64,000 bases of DNA from NCBI RefSeq assembly GCF_021278965.1, contig NZ_CP065589.1, positions 4,965,001-5,029,000 of the forward strand. Direction: 5' to 3'. The notes under the pieces were generated by a model. It was not told the DNA's origin. It worked only from the letters and a program-made list of their open reading frames with translations, and made no database searches. This document shows, piece by piece, positions 17,076-25,933 of the stretch. The DNA comes from Chryseobacterium capnotolerans (GTDB taxonomy: Bacteria; Bacteroidota; Bacteroidia; Flavobacteriales; Weeksellaceae). The number at the start of each line of letters is the position of its first letter. Position 1 is the first letter of the stretch. Both the position numbers and the translations under genes were made by a program.

Positions 17076-17974
17076 ATGAAAAAGCTATTTTCAGTATTTC
17101 TTATTACACTTTTTGCCTTTGCTTATGCTCAGGAGACTAAAGAAACAGCTAACCGATTCTTTTATGAGCTTACTTTTAAGCCAAAAAAGATTCTGCAAAG
17201 CTGGATAAGTTGATAACAATTTTGGATATTACTCCTAAAAAATCTATTTATCAGGATTATACCATTCCTTCACAGGATTCTATTATCAGAGTTGCTGTTG
17301 AGGAAATGGAGAAAGCCAAAACATGGAAAGATATTTCGAAACTTATCAGAATGCCTAAGTTTGCTTATAAAATCGTGAAGACTTATCCAGAAATGAAAGA
17401 ACAGTATGTGGATAGAGTAAGCATGAATTTATTTGGATACGATGACCCTATTAAGTTCAACTGGAGTATTCAGCCTGAAAAACAAAAAATTGGGGAATAT
17501 AATACTCAAAAAGCAACTACAGAATATGGAGGAAGAAAATGGACGGCATGGTTCAGCTCAGATATTCCCTTTCAGGATGGTCCTTATAAGTTTTATGGCC
17601 TTCCGGGTTTAATCATTAAAATTGAAGATGATGAGAAGAACTATTCGTGGATGTTGAGCGGAAATAAAAAGATTGAAAATTATGAGGAATTATCCTATTC
17701 GGATAAGATCAATGCGAAATATGGTATTTCTAATACCGTGACACCTACCACAAAAGAAAAATTTGAGAAGGCTTACGCGAGTTTTAAACAAGATCCCATG
17801 GCCGAAATCAGACAAAGAGTGACTCCGGAAATGATGAATATGAAGATGCCGGGATCAGATGTAACCATTGGGGACGCCCTTAAAAGACAGGAAAAAATGA
17901 CGAAGGATTACTTTAACGCGAATGATAACCCTATTGAAAAAGGACAGTCTTCTTCAGACAAAAAGAAAAAATAA
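17076..17974 (+). pseudogene. GLPGLI family secreted protein, frameshifted
   Basis: The ATG at 17076 starts a clear signal peptide (MKKLFSVFLITLFAFAYAQ) and the segment FFYELTFKPKK, then the frame closes early. Adding one A to the six-A run at 17183-17188 continues it as DSAKLDKLITILDITP. It then runs to the family's signature GLPGLI (in FYGLPGLIIKIEDD), with about 298 residues in all. The family (porph_ging) is secreted or periplasmic, of unknown function, and tends to sit beside CarboxypepD-type barrel proteins as it does here. The downstream reading is intact, so an assembly error is the likely cause. Confidence 0.88.
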
Positions 17975-18002
17975 GCATTCATATCAACTAAATTATATTC
18001 CG

Positions 18003-18038
18003 AATCAACCCAGGTACAGCAATGTATTTGGGTTGATT
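18003..18038 (+). terminator. Intrinsic terminator after the GLPGLI gene
   Basis: The arms AATCAACCCA and TGGGTTGATT with a 16-nt loop are followed by a T-run. Confidence 0.85.
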
Positions 18039-18057
18039 TTTTTATCGGCCTAACGTT

Positions 18058-18076
18058 ATTTAGATTAAATTTAAAT
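18058..18076. promoter_or_regulatory. Possible iron-regulator operator upstream of feoA
   Basis: The imperfect 19-bp palindrome ATTTAGATTAAATTTAAAT lies directly upstream of the -7 element. Its outer halves resemble DtxR/Fur-type AT-rich operators. This assignment is tentative. Confidence 0.3.
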
Positions 18077-18080
18077 AGCG

Positions 18081-18088
18081 TATATTTG
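18081..18088 (+). promoter_or_regulatory. -7 promoter element of feoAB
   Basis: TATATTTG, followed by C, is a strong TAnnTTTG match about 20 bp before the feoA start. Confidence 0.6.
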
Positions 18089-18108
18089 CACTACAAAAAA
18101 ATAGGGCT

Positions 18109-18363
18109 TTGAAAGAGAAAGATTTACATAAATTAAGTGGATTTCCTAAAAACAAAATGGGAAAGATATTGGGATATGATAATGACCATCTGAAAATGCC
18201 CAATAAAATCATTGAAATGGGGCTTCTACCGGAGACCGTTTTCAGGATTTTGTACCAGGCTCCGTTCAATGGACCGATGTATGTGGAATTTGGAGCTGAG
18301 AAAAGCCGGATTGCTCTTCGTGAGGAAGAAGGAGATTATATCATTGTTGAAGAATTGAATTAA
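18109..18363 (+). CDS. feoA: Ferrous iron transport protein FeoA
   Basis: An 84-residue SH3-like protein starting at TTG (18109); there is no earlier in-frame ATG after the promoter. It carries LHKLSGFPKNKMGKI, IIEMGLLPETVFRILY, and a closing RIALREEEGDYIIVEEL, the usual FeoA strands. It is a small cytoplasmic partner that modulates FeoB. The last base of its stop is shared with the FeoB start. Confidence 0.9.
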   Translation: MKEKDLHKLSGFPKNKMGKILGYDNDHLKMPNKIIEMGLLPETVFRILYQAPFNGPMYVEFGAEKSRIALREEEGDYIIVEELN

Positions 18364-20396
18364 TGCAGGCAAACAAGAAAAAACAGATACTTTTAGTCGG
18401 AAATCCTAATGTAGGAAAGTCAACGGTTTTTAATGCGCTTTGTAACAAAAAGCAGAAAACCGGAAATTATGCCGGAGTTACCGTAGCAAGTCATTCGGGA
18501 AACTATTCTTATAAAAACGAGGATGTTGAAGTTATTGACCTTCCGGGTTCTTACAGTGTATATCCAAGTTCAGAAGATGAAGCTATTTTCTCAAAATACC
18601 TTATTGATGAACAAAAGAACTATGCTGGAGTTGTTTATATTCTTGAAGCATTAAGTTTAAAAAGAGGTCTTCTTCTATTCCAGCAGATTCAGGATCTTGG
18701 CATCCCGATGATTCTGATCGTTAACCAGATCGATCAGGCGGAAAGAAGAGGGATCACAATAGATGTTCAGAAATTTTCAGAAGCATTAGGGATTAAGATC
18801 ATTCAAACCAATGCGAAGGAACAGATTGGGATTGATGAAGTGAGGGAAGCTGTTTATAACAATACATTTTTGAAGGCTGATAAAGCCTCTTTTGAAACAC
18901 CGAACGAACATAAAGATTTTATTCAGAAACTGATCTCTCAAAAAGGGTTTGAGAATGAATATAAGGCCTGGATGAGTCTTTCACTGGGAACAGATCTTGA
19001 AAAAATAGATCCCGCAATGGATCAGATCAATGGTTCTGAGGTTAAAAGTTTGGTTCCTAAAAGATTACAGGTTCAGGAGACAGTTAGGAGATATCAGAAT
19101 GTAGATAAAATACTGGCTAACGTCATTTCCAAACAACCTCAGTTCAAAGAATTGCTGACAGAGAAACTGGATAAAATTTTGGTGCACAAATTCTGGGGAT
19201 ATGTAGTTTTCTTATTGATTTTATTAATAATATTTCAAAGTGTTTTTTTCCTTGCAGAATATCCGATGAATTGGATTGAAGAATTTTTCTCTTGGCTGTC
19301 AGCCTTTACAGGAGAACATCTTCCGGAAGGGCCAATCAATTCACTGATTTCTAACGGGATTGTTCCGGGAATAGGTGGAATTGTAGTCTTTGCCCCACAG
19401 ATTGGTATTTTACTATATTTCCTTTACCTATTGGAAGATTCAGGATATATGGCAAGAGTTGTTTTCCTGATGGATAGGCTTCTTCGCCCATTTGGATTGA
19501 ACGGGAAAAGTATTGTGCCCCTTGTTTCAGGAACAGCATGTGCAATTCCGGCTGTGATTTCCACAAGAAATATTGAGAACGTTAAAGAAAGATTACTTAC
19601 GATATTGGTAACACCTTTTATGACGTGTTCTGCAAGACTTCCGGTATACAGTATTATCATCGGATTAATTATTTCAGAAGGGTCGTTCTTAGGAATAAAA
19701 TATAAAGCTTTGGTTCTGATGGGAATGTACCTTTTGGGGTTCTTAGTGGCTTTATTCTCTGCGGCTATTCTGAAAAGATTCATTAAAGACAATGGAAAAA
19801 CATATTTGGTAATGGACCTTCCTGCTTATAAAAAACCACTTTTTGGATATGACCTTAAAATGGTTTTAGGAAAAGTATGGGATTTCATTACCGGAGCAGG
19901 GAAAATAATCTTCATTGTAAGTATTATTATCTGGGTTTTAAGCTATTTCGGACCAAAACAACAACCAAATGAGTTTGTAGCTTCAGATGTTCACTTAGAT
20001 CATTCTTACCTGGCTAAAATGGGGAAAGGAATAGAGCCGCTGATCGCTCCGCTGGGTTACGATTGGAAAATGGGAGTAGGAATCCTGACCAGCTTTGTCG
20101 CAAGAGAAGTATTCGTTGGAACCATGTCAACGCTGTATAGCCTCGAGGATGATGCTCCGGAAGTAAAAGTAATTGATAAAATGAGAAGAGATGTAAAGCC
20201 AAACGGAGAAAAAGTCTTCAGTTTTGCAACCGGAATTTCCGTTCTTCTGTTTTACGCGTTTGCAATGCAGTGTGTGTCTACACTGGCAGTAGTCTATAGA
20301 GAAACTAAAAGCTGGAAATGGACGGGCTTTCAGGTAGCTATGATGACAGGTTTGGCATATTTTGTGTCGATGATAGTATATCAAATTTTAAAATAA
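18363..20396 (+). CDS. feoB: Ferrous iron transporter FeoB
   Basis: A 677-residue protein of normal size. The N-terminal GTPase has GNPNVGKST (G1), DLPGSYSVYPSS (G3), and NQID (G4), followed by the helical GDI-like spacer and a membrane domain. The membrane part contains two gate repeats with PLVSGTACAIPAV and TSFVAREVFVGTMSTLY, which hold the conserved Cys and polar residues. It imports Fe(II) across the inner membrane. It is co-transcribed with feoA and the small Cys-rich protein, under the promoter at 18081. Confidence 0.96.
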   Translation: MQANKKKQILLVGNPNVGKSTVFNALCNKKQKTGNYAGVTVASHSGNYSYKNEDVEVIDLPGSYSVYPSSEDEAIFSKYLIDEQKNYAGVVYILEALSLKRGLLLFQQIQDLGIPMILIVNQIDQAERRGITIDVQKFSEALGIKIIQTNAKEQIGIDEVREAVYNNTFLKADKASFETPNEHKDFIQKLISQKGFENEYKAWMSLSLGTDLEKIDPAMDQINGSEVKSLVPKRLQVQETVRRYQNVDKILANVISKQPQFKELLTEKLDKILVHKFWGYVVFLLILLIIFQSVFFLAEYPMNWIEEFFSWLSAFTGEHLPEGPINSLISNGIVPGIGGIVVFAPQIGILLYFLYLLEDSGYMARVVFLMDRLLRPFGLNGKSIVPLVSGTACAIPAVISTRNIENVKERLLTILVTPFMTCSARLPVYSIIIGLIISEGSFLGIKYKALVLMGMYLLGFLVALFSAAILKRFIKDNGKTYLVMDLPAYKKPLFGYDLKMVLGKVWDFITGAGKIIFIVSIIIWVLSYFGPKQQPNEFVASDVHLDHSYLAKMGKGIEPLIAPLGYDWKMGVGILTSFVAREVFVGTMSTLYSLEDDAPEVKVIDKMRRDVKPNGEKVFSFATGISVLLFYAFAMQCVSTLAVVYRETKSWKWTGFQVAMMTGLAYFVSMIVYQILK

Positions 20397-20548
20397 TGGA
20401 TTCTTCATTAATTATTCAGTATGTACTTATTGCTTTATTGGTAGCATTTGCCTGCTATTCTTTATTCAAAGTGCTTAAAAAGAATTTTGCCCCTAAAAAA
20501 TTCAGCTCCAAAAGATCAAGCTGCGACAAAGATTGCGGCTGTTCTTAA
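20396..20548 (+). CDS. FeoB-associated Cys-rich membrane protein
   Basis: A 50-residue protein whose ATG overlaps the FeoB stop (TAATG). It has one transmembrane helix (LIIQYVLIALLVAFACYSLF), a basic stretch, then the tail SSCDKDCGCS with three Cys. This is the small FeoB partner found at the end of many feo operons, possibly serving as an iron or redox sensor. Confidence 0.85.
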   Translation: MDSSLIIQYVLIALLVAFACYSLFKVLKKNFAPKKFSSKRSSCDKDCGCS

Positions 20549-20633
20549 AATAAGTAATTTCATTTTAATGAAAAATTCAATTTTGGTAAGCCAGAAGCTG
20601 TTGTTTGGAGATAACAGTAAATAGAAAAGGAAA

Positions 20634-20670
20634 AGCAGTCTCTTATATTTAGTAAACATAAGAGACTGCT
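20634..20670. terminator. Intrinsic terminator between the feo operon and the T9SS gene
   Basis: A perfect 12-bp stem AGCAGTCTCTTA/TAAGAGACTGCT with a 13-nt loop lies between convergent genes. Confidence 0.8.
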
Positions 20671-20695
20671 TGTACAGATATTTTAATTGTTCCTG

Positions 20696-22177
20696 TTATC
20701 TTGTCAGAATAATCTTACGGCTATATACTTTGTTGTCTTTGGTTTTAAGGCTAAGAATATATACTCCGTCCGGCAAAATATCCGGCAAATCAAATGTTTT
20801 AAAATTCAGTTTCGATTGGTATACTTCTTTTCCGGAAAGGTTTCTGAGGGAGATCTGTGAGTCTGATAGAAGTATATTGCCATCTAAAGTAATCTGACCG
20901 GAAGATGGATTGGGAGATACTGTGAACCACTCTTCTGCTGAAGTGTTTTTCATTCTGCTTATAGTAGAATCAGACGGAGTTGATGGTGACCAGTTATATG
21001 AAGTATACAATATCTGAATCTCTTCCGGAGTAAGTACTTTGTCATATACTATAAATTCATCAATTTGTGCTTGGTTGAGCGTAATGATATTTGAAACATC
21101 ATCTCCTAATAAATTTAAGAATATAGGCATAGTTCCCCATTCCAGATAGAATGGTGCTTCATTATTAGCTATTTGCTTACCATTTTTATATACCAGTATC
21201 AAACCATTCTTTGTATTAATTACATAATGGTTGAAAGAGGTTGATGTGTTGGGTACTTGACCAAACTCTATATTATCGAAAAATCCGAAACTTGGATATG
21301 CCGACGAAAGTTTTAGCTTTAGACTATCAGGAAGTATGATAAGTCTATCAAGTATTGGCTCAACAACTACCTTTGGAGATTCGCTTCCTTCTTGCTGTTC
21401 TGTTTTTGCCCAAAAAGAAATAGTATGATGAAGTGCTAAGTCGCTGGACGTTTTACCATTTTCTTTTTTATATCCGGCTGTCAGACTATATTTTGGAGTC
21501 TCTGATGTAGTTCCTAGCCCTTGGCCACAAGGCATATTATTCTGGAATATAGGACTGGCAGTGCTTGTCATATTGTAGCCATTAACAGCGTCGTTAATAT
21601 TACCATTGAAAGAATAATAATGTAAGGGGTCGAAAGGGGGGAAAGTACAGGCTTCGGGTTTGTGATAGATGTAATATATCCTAAGGGCACCATTAAGGTT
21701 AAGAAGGCCGCTGTTTAAAGTTATCTTTAGCCGGTCATATGGTTTAGAAACAAAAACTTCAATAGTTCCTCTGCTTGGATTTGATATTTCCAGTTTGAGT
21801 AAATCATTGGTGATGATTTTATAATCATTATTTGAAGTGTTACCATTGAATGTTTCTATTGCTACTCCTCCTAGTAAAGCTAAAGACAATGCTTGGGCAG
21901 TTCCGATCCCAATGACAACCTTATTTTGTTTTGTTGTTGTAGGAAAAATCAGATTCTGCTCGAGTCTGGCAATAGTTCCCAATGGAATCTGCATAGAAGA
22001 ATAATCATTTTCATTATTTCCCACGGCATATTGTGGATTTTGAATAGAGCAGAGAAGGCACACTCCATAAATTTGTGAGGTTTGGTTACTTGCGTACACT
22101 TTTTGTGCAAAAATTAATGTATTCATAAAGAATAGCAATGAGGTAAGCAAAGCTGTTTTTATTAAATTTGTTCTCAT
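20696..22177 (-). CDS. Secreted LamG-domain protein with T9SS type A sorting domain
   Basis: A 493-residue protein. A signal peptide ends near FAQKVYA. The first 200 residues are unfamiliar beta-rich sequence. A LamG/concanavalin-like domain follows (HYYSFNGNINDAVNGYNM, then HHTISFWAKTEQQEG, LILVYKNGKQIANN, QIDEFIVYDKVLTPEEIQILY). The C-terminal 75 residues are a type IX sorting domain (VSPNPSSGQITLDG ending VYSRKIILTR). The product should be exported by T9SS and anchored or released at the cell surface; LamG suggests glycan or protein binding. Confidence 0.88.
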   Translation of the reverse strand: MRTNLIKTALLTSLLFFMNTLIFAQKVYASNQTSQIYGVCLLCSIQNPQYAVGNNENDYSSMQIPLGTIARLEQNLIFPTTTKQNKVVIGIGTAQALSLALLGGVAIETFNGNTSNNDYKIITNDLLKLEISNPSRGTIEVFVSKPYDRLKITLNSGLLNLNGALRIYYIYHKPEACTFPPFDPLHYYSFNGNINDAVNGYNMTSTASPIFQNNMPCGQGLGTTSETPKYSLTAGYKKENGKTSSDLALHHTISFWAKTEQQEGSESPKVVVEPILDRLIILPDSLKLKLSSAYPSFGFFDNIEFGQVPNTSTSFNHYVINTKNGLILVYKNGKQIANNEAPFYLEWGTMPIFLNLLGDDVSNIITLNQAQIDEFIVYDKVLTPEEIQILYTSYNWSPSTPSDSTISRMKNTSAEEWFTVSPNPSSGQITLDGNILLSDSQISLRNLSGKEVYQSKLNFKTFDLPDILPDGVYILSLKTKDNKVYSRKIILTR

Positions 22178-22419
22178 AGTAAATAAGTTTTTTTATGATA
22201 AAATTATAAAAAACAGCAGTTTATATGCTTAAATAATTAAATGTATTTAATTTATGTTGTATTTTTTTTTATTTTTATTGAATATTAGTGCGGTTTTATT
22301 AAAAAACAATGTACTTGGGGTTAATAGCGAGTAAGGAATAGAGTCTGTTCCTAATATAGATTTCAAGGGTAATTGAAAAAAATGTAGTATTTTCATTTTT
22401 TTAATTTAAAATATCCAGA

Positions 22420-23433
22420 TTGAGTCTTACAAAAGGAATATTTGTTGCATCGGTTTTACTGTTGACTATCCAGGTCAATGCACAAAGAGATACCACAGAT
22501 ATTAAATCTTACGCTGATCAGGTAATGATTCGTGCCAATCTGGATACCAATATCGAAAGTTATATTTTTACAGAAGGCGAAGAAGGAAACGAAAAGAAAC
22601 AAATCTTTTCTATCAATAATAAAACAAAAGTTTCCTTTTCCATAGATTATAAGATCATAAGTGCTACCATATCCTTTGCTCCCCGATTTTTTGATGGAAA
22701 TAATGACAACGACCTGAAAGGGAATAGTTCTTATACAGACTTTAGTGTCAGGTTTTTTCCTAATCGATTGATCCAGAACCTTTATTACAAAAATGTAAAG
22801 GGCTTTTATATTGAAAATATGAAAGAAGTCCTTCCTGATTGGAAGGAAGGAGATCCTTATATGCAATTCCCGGATTTAAGAGTACAAAGCTTTGGAGGCT
22901 CTACCGCCTATATTCTGAATAAAAACTTTTCCGCAAGAAGTATCTACACCCAGGGTGAATGGCAAAAGAAAAGCAGTGGCAGCTGGGTTCCGTTTCTGGA
23001 CTATGACCTTACGATTTTAAGAAATAAAATAGAAGATCAGAAAGCCAAAGAAACACAGTATAAATTAGGAGCCAATATGGGCTACTTCTACAATTGGGTA
23101 CTCGGAAAAAATGTAAATATTGCCCCTTACCTGGCTCTCGGACTCGGAGGAAAATTTTCAACGTATCGCGATGTTTTTGGAGATGGCTCTATAAAGAATG
23201 TCCAATATCTGACTTTAAGAATGGAAGGCGGGCTTCATATAGGATACAATACAGATCGGTTTTTATTCGGTGGAAAAATGAATTTCAGTGCCTATGCTTA
23301 TAACCAAACAAAAAATCAAGCTGTACAGAACAATAGCGTATATGGTTTACTGTACATTGGCTATCGTTTTGCACCTCCGAGAGTTGTAGCGAATACCTAT
23401 GATAAAATTCAAAAAAAGATCCCTGTTTTATAA
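22420..23433 (+). CDS. DUF4421 family outer membrane-associated protein
   Basis: A 337-residue protein with a signal peptide ending at QVNAQ. The start is TTG at 22420; the frame upstream closes at 22402-22404 and offers no ATG. The body alternates beta strands (SIDYKIISATISFAPRF, DFSVRFFPNRLIQNLYY, then GGLHIGYNTDRFLFGGKMN) as expected of an outer membrane barrel, and matches DUF4421 proteins as I remember them. Function unknown. It is divergent from the T9SS LamG gene, with 242 bp of AT-rich sequence between. Confidence 0.75.
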   Translation: MSLTKGIFVASVLLLTIQVNAQRDTTDIKSYADQVMIRANLDTNIESYIFTEGEEGNEKKQIFSINNKTKVSFSIDYKIISATISFAPRFFDGNNDNDLKGNSSYTDFSVRFFPNRLIQNLYYKNVKGFYIENMKEVLPDWKEGDPYMQFPDLRVQSFGGSTAYILNKNFSARSIYTQGEWQKKSSGSWVPFLDYDLTILRNKIEDQKAKETQYKLGANMGYFYNWVLGKNVNIAPYLALGLGGKFSTYRDVFGDGSIKNVQYLTLRMEGGLHIGYNTDRFLFGGKMNFSAYAYNQTKNQAVQNNSVYGLLYIGYRFAPPRVVANTYDKIQKKIPVL

Positions 23434-23451
23434 GGACAATGTCTTTTTAAG

Positions 23452-23459
23452 TATCTTTG
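23452..23459 (+). promoter_or_regulatory. -7 promoter element of glmM
   Basis: TATCTTTG matches TAnnTTTG 43 bp before the ATG. Confidence 0.55.
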
Positions 23460-23502
23460 TTTCGCATAAATTATTACACTAATCAATAAGAAATAAAACA
23501 GA

Positions 23503-24884
23503 ATGTCGTTAATAAAATCTATTTCGGGAATCCGAGGAACCATAGGTGGAAAAGTAAATGATAACTTGACACCATTAGATGTGGTAAAATTCGCTTCCGC
23601 ATTCGGAACATGGCTTCAGAATAATAAAAATAAAAAAGACTTAACGTTGGTCATCGGAAGAGATGCCAGAATCTCAGGACAAATGGTTTCTTCACTGGTA
23701 ACAGCAACATTACAAGGACTAGGAATCAATGTGATTGATCTGGGCCTATCCACAACTCCTACCGTTGAAATAATGGTTCCAGAGTTAAAAGCTGATGGAG
23801 GAATTATCCTTACCGCATCCCACAATCCAAAACAATGGAATGCGCTTAAGCTTTTAAACGAAAAAGGAGAATTCATCACCGGTGAAAATGGAGCAGATGT
23901 ACTTGCTTTGGCAGAAAGTGAAGACTTCAACTATGCAGAAGTAGATCATCTTGGGAAATATGAAACCAGAGAAGACGCTTTTGATATTCATATTCAACAA
24001 ATCCTTGATTTACCAATGGTAGATGTTGAAGCCATTAAAGCTAAAAACTTTAAAGTGGTGTTGGATGCTGTAAACTCTACAGGAGGAATTGCGATTCCAA
24101 TGTTATTAGATAAGTTAGGTTGTGAAACCGTTAAATTGTACTGCGATCCAACAGGCCATTTTCCGCATAATCCTGAACCGTTAAAAGAGCACTTAGGAGA
24201 TATCTGCGAATTGGTAAAAAAGAAAATGCAGATCTTGGAGTGGTAGTAGACCCGGATGTAGACAGACTAGCCCTTATTGATGAAAAAGGAGAAATGTTCG
24301 GTGAAGAATATACATTGGTAGCCGTTGCAGATTATTTGCTAAAACATAAAAAAGGAGCAGCAATTTCTAACCTTTCTTCAAGCCGTGCATTGAGAGACGT
24401 TGCGCAGTCCCACGATTCAGAATACTTTGCAAGTGCTGTAGGAGAGGTAAATGTGGTAACCTTAATGAAAGCGAAAAATGCTGTAATCGGAGGCGAAGGT
24501 AACGGTGGAATTATCTATCCTGATCTTCATTACGGAAGAGACTCTTTAGTAGGTGTTGCCTTATTCCTTACCCATCTGGCAAAAGAAAATAAAACGGTTT
24601 CCGAATTGAGAGCTGGATATCCAAGCTATTTCATGGGTAAAAAGAAAATAGAACTGACTCCGGAGATCGATGTGGATGCTATTTTAAGCAAAATGGAGAA
24701 AGAATATGAGAACGAAGATGTTTCTACTGTAGACGGTGTGAAAATAGACTTCGAAAATAATTGGGTGCATCTTAGAAAATCCAATACAGAGCCGATCATC
24801 AGAATTTATACAGAAGCAAAATCTCAGGAAGAAGCCGATAAATTAGGAGATGATATCATCGCTAAGATTAAAAGTTTAATTTAA
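23503..24884 (+). pseudogene. glmM: Phosphoglucosamine mutase GlmM, frameshifted by one base
   Basis: Two overlapping frames make one about 460-residue phosphohexomutase. The first has the start MSLIKSISGIRGTIGGK and the phosphoserine loop TASHNPKQWNALKL (Ser near 106). The second begins with the metal loop DPDVDRLALID and contains GEGNGGIIYPDLHYGRD and RKSNTEPIIRIYTEA. They join if the six-A run at 24216-24221 is read with seven A. GlmM converts glucosamine 6-phosphate to glucosamine 1-phosphate for peptidoglycan and LPS, and is normally essential, so the frameshift is almost surely an assembly error. It has its own promoter and a terminator at 24894. Confidence 0.92.
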
Positions 24885-24893
24885 ATAATGCAT

Positions 24894-24920
24894 AAGAACG
24901 GACTTGCTCCGTTCTTTTTT
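24894..24920 (+). terminator. Intrinsic terminator of glmM
   Basis: The stem AAGAACGGA/TCCGTTCTT with a 5-nt loop is followed by a T-run. Its position shows that the regulator downstream must start after it. Confidence 0.88.
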
Positions 24921-24929
24921 TATACCTGT

Positions 24930-25511
24930 ATGTTTGAACATATCAAAAACAAATTTCCCTTTTCCAAACAGAAGTGGAGAAAATTCCTAGGCTGCTTTGA
25001 GCGGATGGAAGTGCCTGCTAAAACGGTGCTTTTAAACGAAGGTGAAGTATCCAATAATGCATTCTATCTGGAAAAAGGAATTGTAAGAGCCTGGTATAAT
25101 AATGATGGTAAAGATGTGACATTCCAGTTTTTTCTTGAAAATACTATGTTTTCTTCTCTTGAAAGCTTTAAAAAGGGCCTTCCCAGTATGGTCTCCTTTG
25201 AAACAGTAGAACCCTGTGTTTTATATAAAATTAAAAAACCGGACGTAGAAGCATTTCTGGAAGAGATTTATGAAAGTCCTGAAATGAGAACATTTTTTAT
25301 GGATGCCCTTTTTGAAAGAATCTTCGACTATATGAAACATTTCTTTTCCTTTATAAAAGATACTCCCCAACAGCGATATATAAATCTTGCAGAAAAAAAA
25401 CCGGAAATCATTAAAAGAGTTCCTCAACATTATATTGCATCTTATTTAGGAATTACAACAGTACACCTCAGTCGAATAAAGGCTAAAATATTGAAAGAGA
25501 GGAGCTCTTAG
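24930..25511 (+). CDS. Crp/Fnr family transcriptional regulator
   Basis: A protein of about 193 residues, started at the ATG at 24930 because an upstream ATG (24888) lies before the glmM terminator hairpin. It has a cyclic-nucleotide-binding-like beta roll (PAKTVLLNEGEVSNNAFYLEKGIVRAWY) and a C-terminal helix-turn-helix (VPQHYIASYLGITTVHLSRIKAKI). The cAMP-binding phosphate loop is not evident, so the effector is unknown. A perfect palindrome upstream of the next gene is a plausible target. Confidence 0.87.
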   Translation: MFEHIKNKFPFSKQKWRKFLGCFERMEVPAKTVLLNEGEVSNNAFYLEKGIVRAWYNNDGKDVTFQFFLENTMFSSLESFKKGLPSMVSFETVEPCVLYKIKKPDVEAFLEEIYESPEMRTFFMDALFERIFDYMKHFFSFIKDTPQQRYINLAEKKPEIIKRVPQHYIASYLGITTVHLSRIKAKILKERSS

Positions 25512-25572
25512 GGCGGGGAGTGGGATGCAGGAAGCTGGAAGTTTCTCGCAGACCATATAGAAACGAAGGTTG

Positions 25573-25600
25573 TTGATTGATTGATTGATTGATTGATTGA
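25573..25600 (+). repeat. Tetranucleotide microsatellite (TTGA)x7
   Basis: Seven uninterrupted TTGA units lie in the gap after the Crp/Fnr gene. Such tracts can slip in copy number, but this one is not inside a gene or near a start. Confidence 0.9.
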
Positions 25601-25653
25601 ATTTTTAACGCAGCCTACGCAAAGAATTAAAAAATAATATTTATAAAAACGTT

Positions 25654-25711
25654 CGCAAGGGCGCTCCGCTCAGCTAAGAAGCCGAACATGGCTGAGTGAA
25701 GCGCCCTTGCG
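25654..25711. repeat. Dispersed intergenic palindrome, copy 1
   Basis: The arms 25654-25674 and 25691-25711 (CGCAAGGGCGCTCCGCTCAG and near complement) match at 19 of 21 positions around a 16-nt loop. The same core recurs at 28611-28670 and 54767-54824. This is the best preserved copy. Confidence 0.75.
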
Positions 25712-25871
25712 AGCTGAAAATAAAGCAGTACGCTGAAGAATCTTGTGACTTTTGCATTTTGTAATTTTTCGTTTGCACGCAGGCTTTATCTTTTTAACCT
25801 TGTATTGATAATAATGACTCATATAACTTCCAGCCTCCCTCTTCCAGCTTCCAGCCCTTCTTCCCCCAACT

Positions 25872-25887
25872 GATAACAAATGTTATC
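25872..25887. promoter_or_regulatory. Perfect operator-like palindrome GATAAC-AAAT-GTTATC
   Basis: A perfect 6-4-6 inverted repeat ends 21 bp upstream of the -7 element (25909), covering the -33 region of the oxidoreductase promoter. The spacing fits a Crp/Fnr-type dimer and the neighbouring gene encodes such a regulator. Confidence 0.55.
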
Positions 25888-25908
25888 GTCCCTCCATTTT
25901 CTCTGCCA

Positions 25909-25916
25909 TAATTTTG
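25909..25916 (+). promoter_or_regulatory. -7 promoter element of the oxidoreductase gene
   Basis: TAATTTTG matches TAnnTTTG, 17 bp before the ATG. Confidence 0.55.
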
Positions 25917-25933
25917 TATAAAAATTTAAAACA

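Larger units (their letters stand above)
25512..25933. other. 422-bp intergenic region with microsatellite, palindromic repeat and TTCCAGC tract
   Basis: No gene is seen. In order it holds a GGAAGCTGGAAG tract near 25530, a seven-copy TTGA microsatellite, a dispersed palindrome (25654-25711), a TTCCAGC-rich tract (about 25825-25860), an operator-like palindrome and the promoter of the oxidoreductase gene. Confidence 0.65.

Noticed and set aside
25573..25887. CRISPR array
   Set aside because: The repeats here are a 4-bp microsatellite and single palindromes with no spacer structure and no cas genes nearby.
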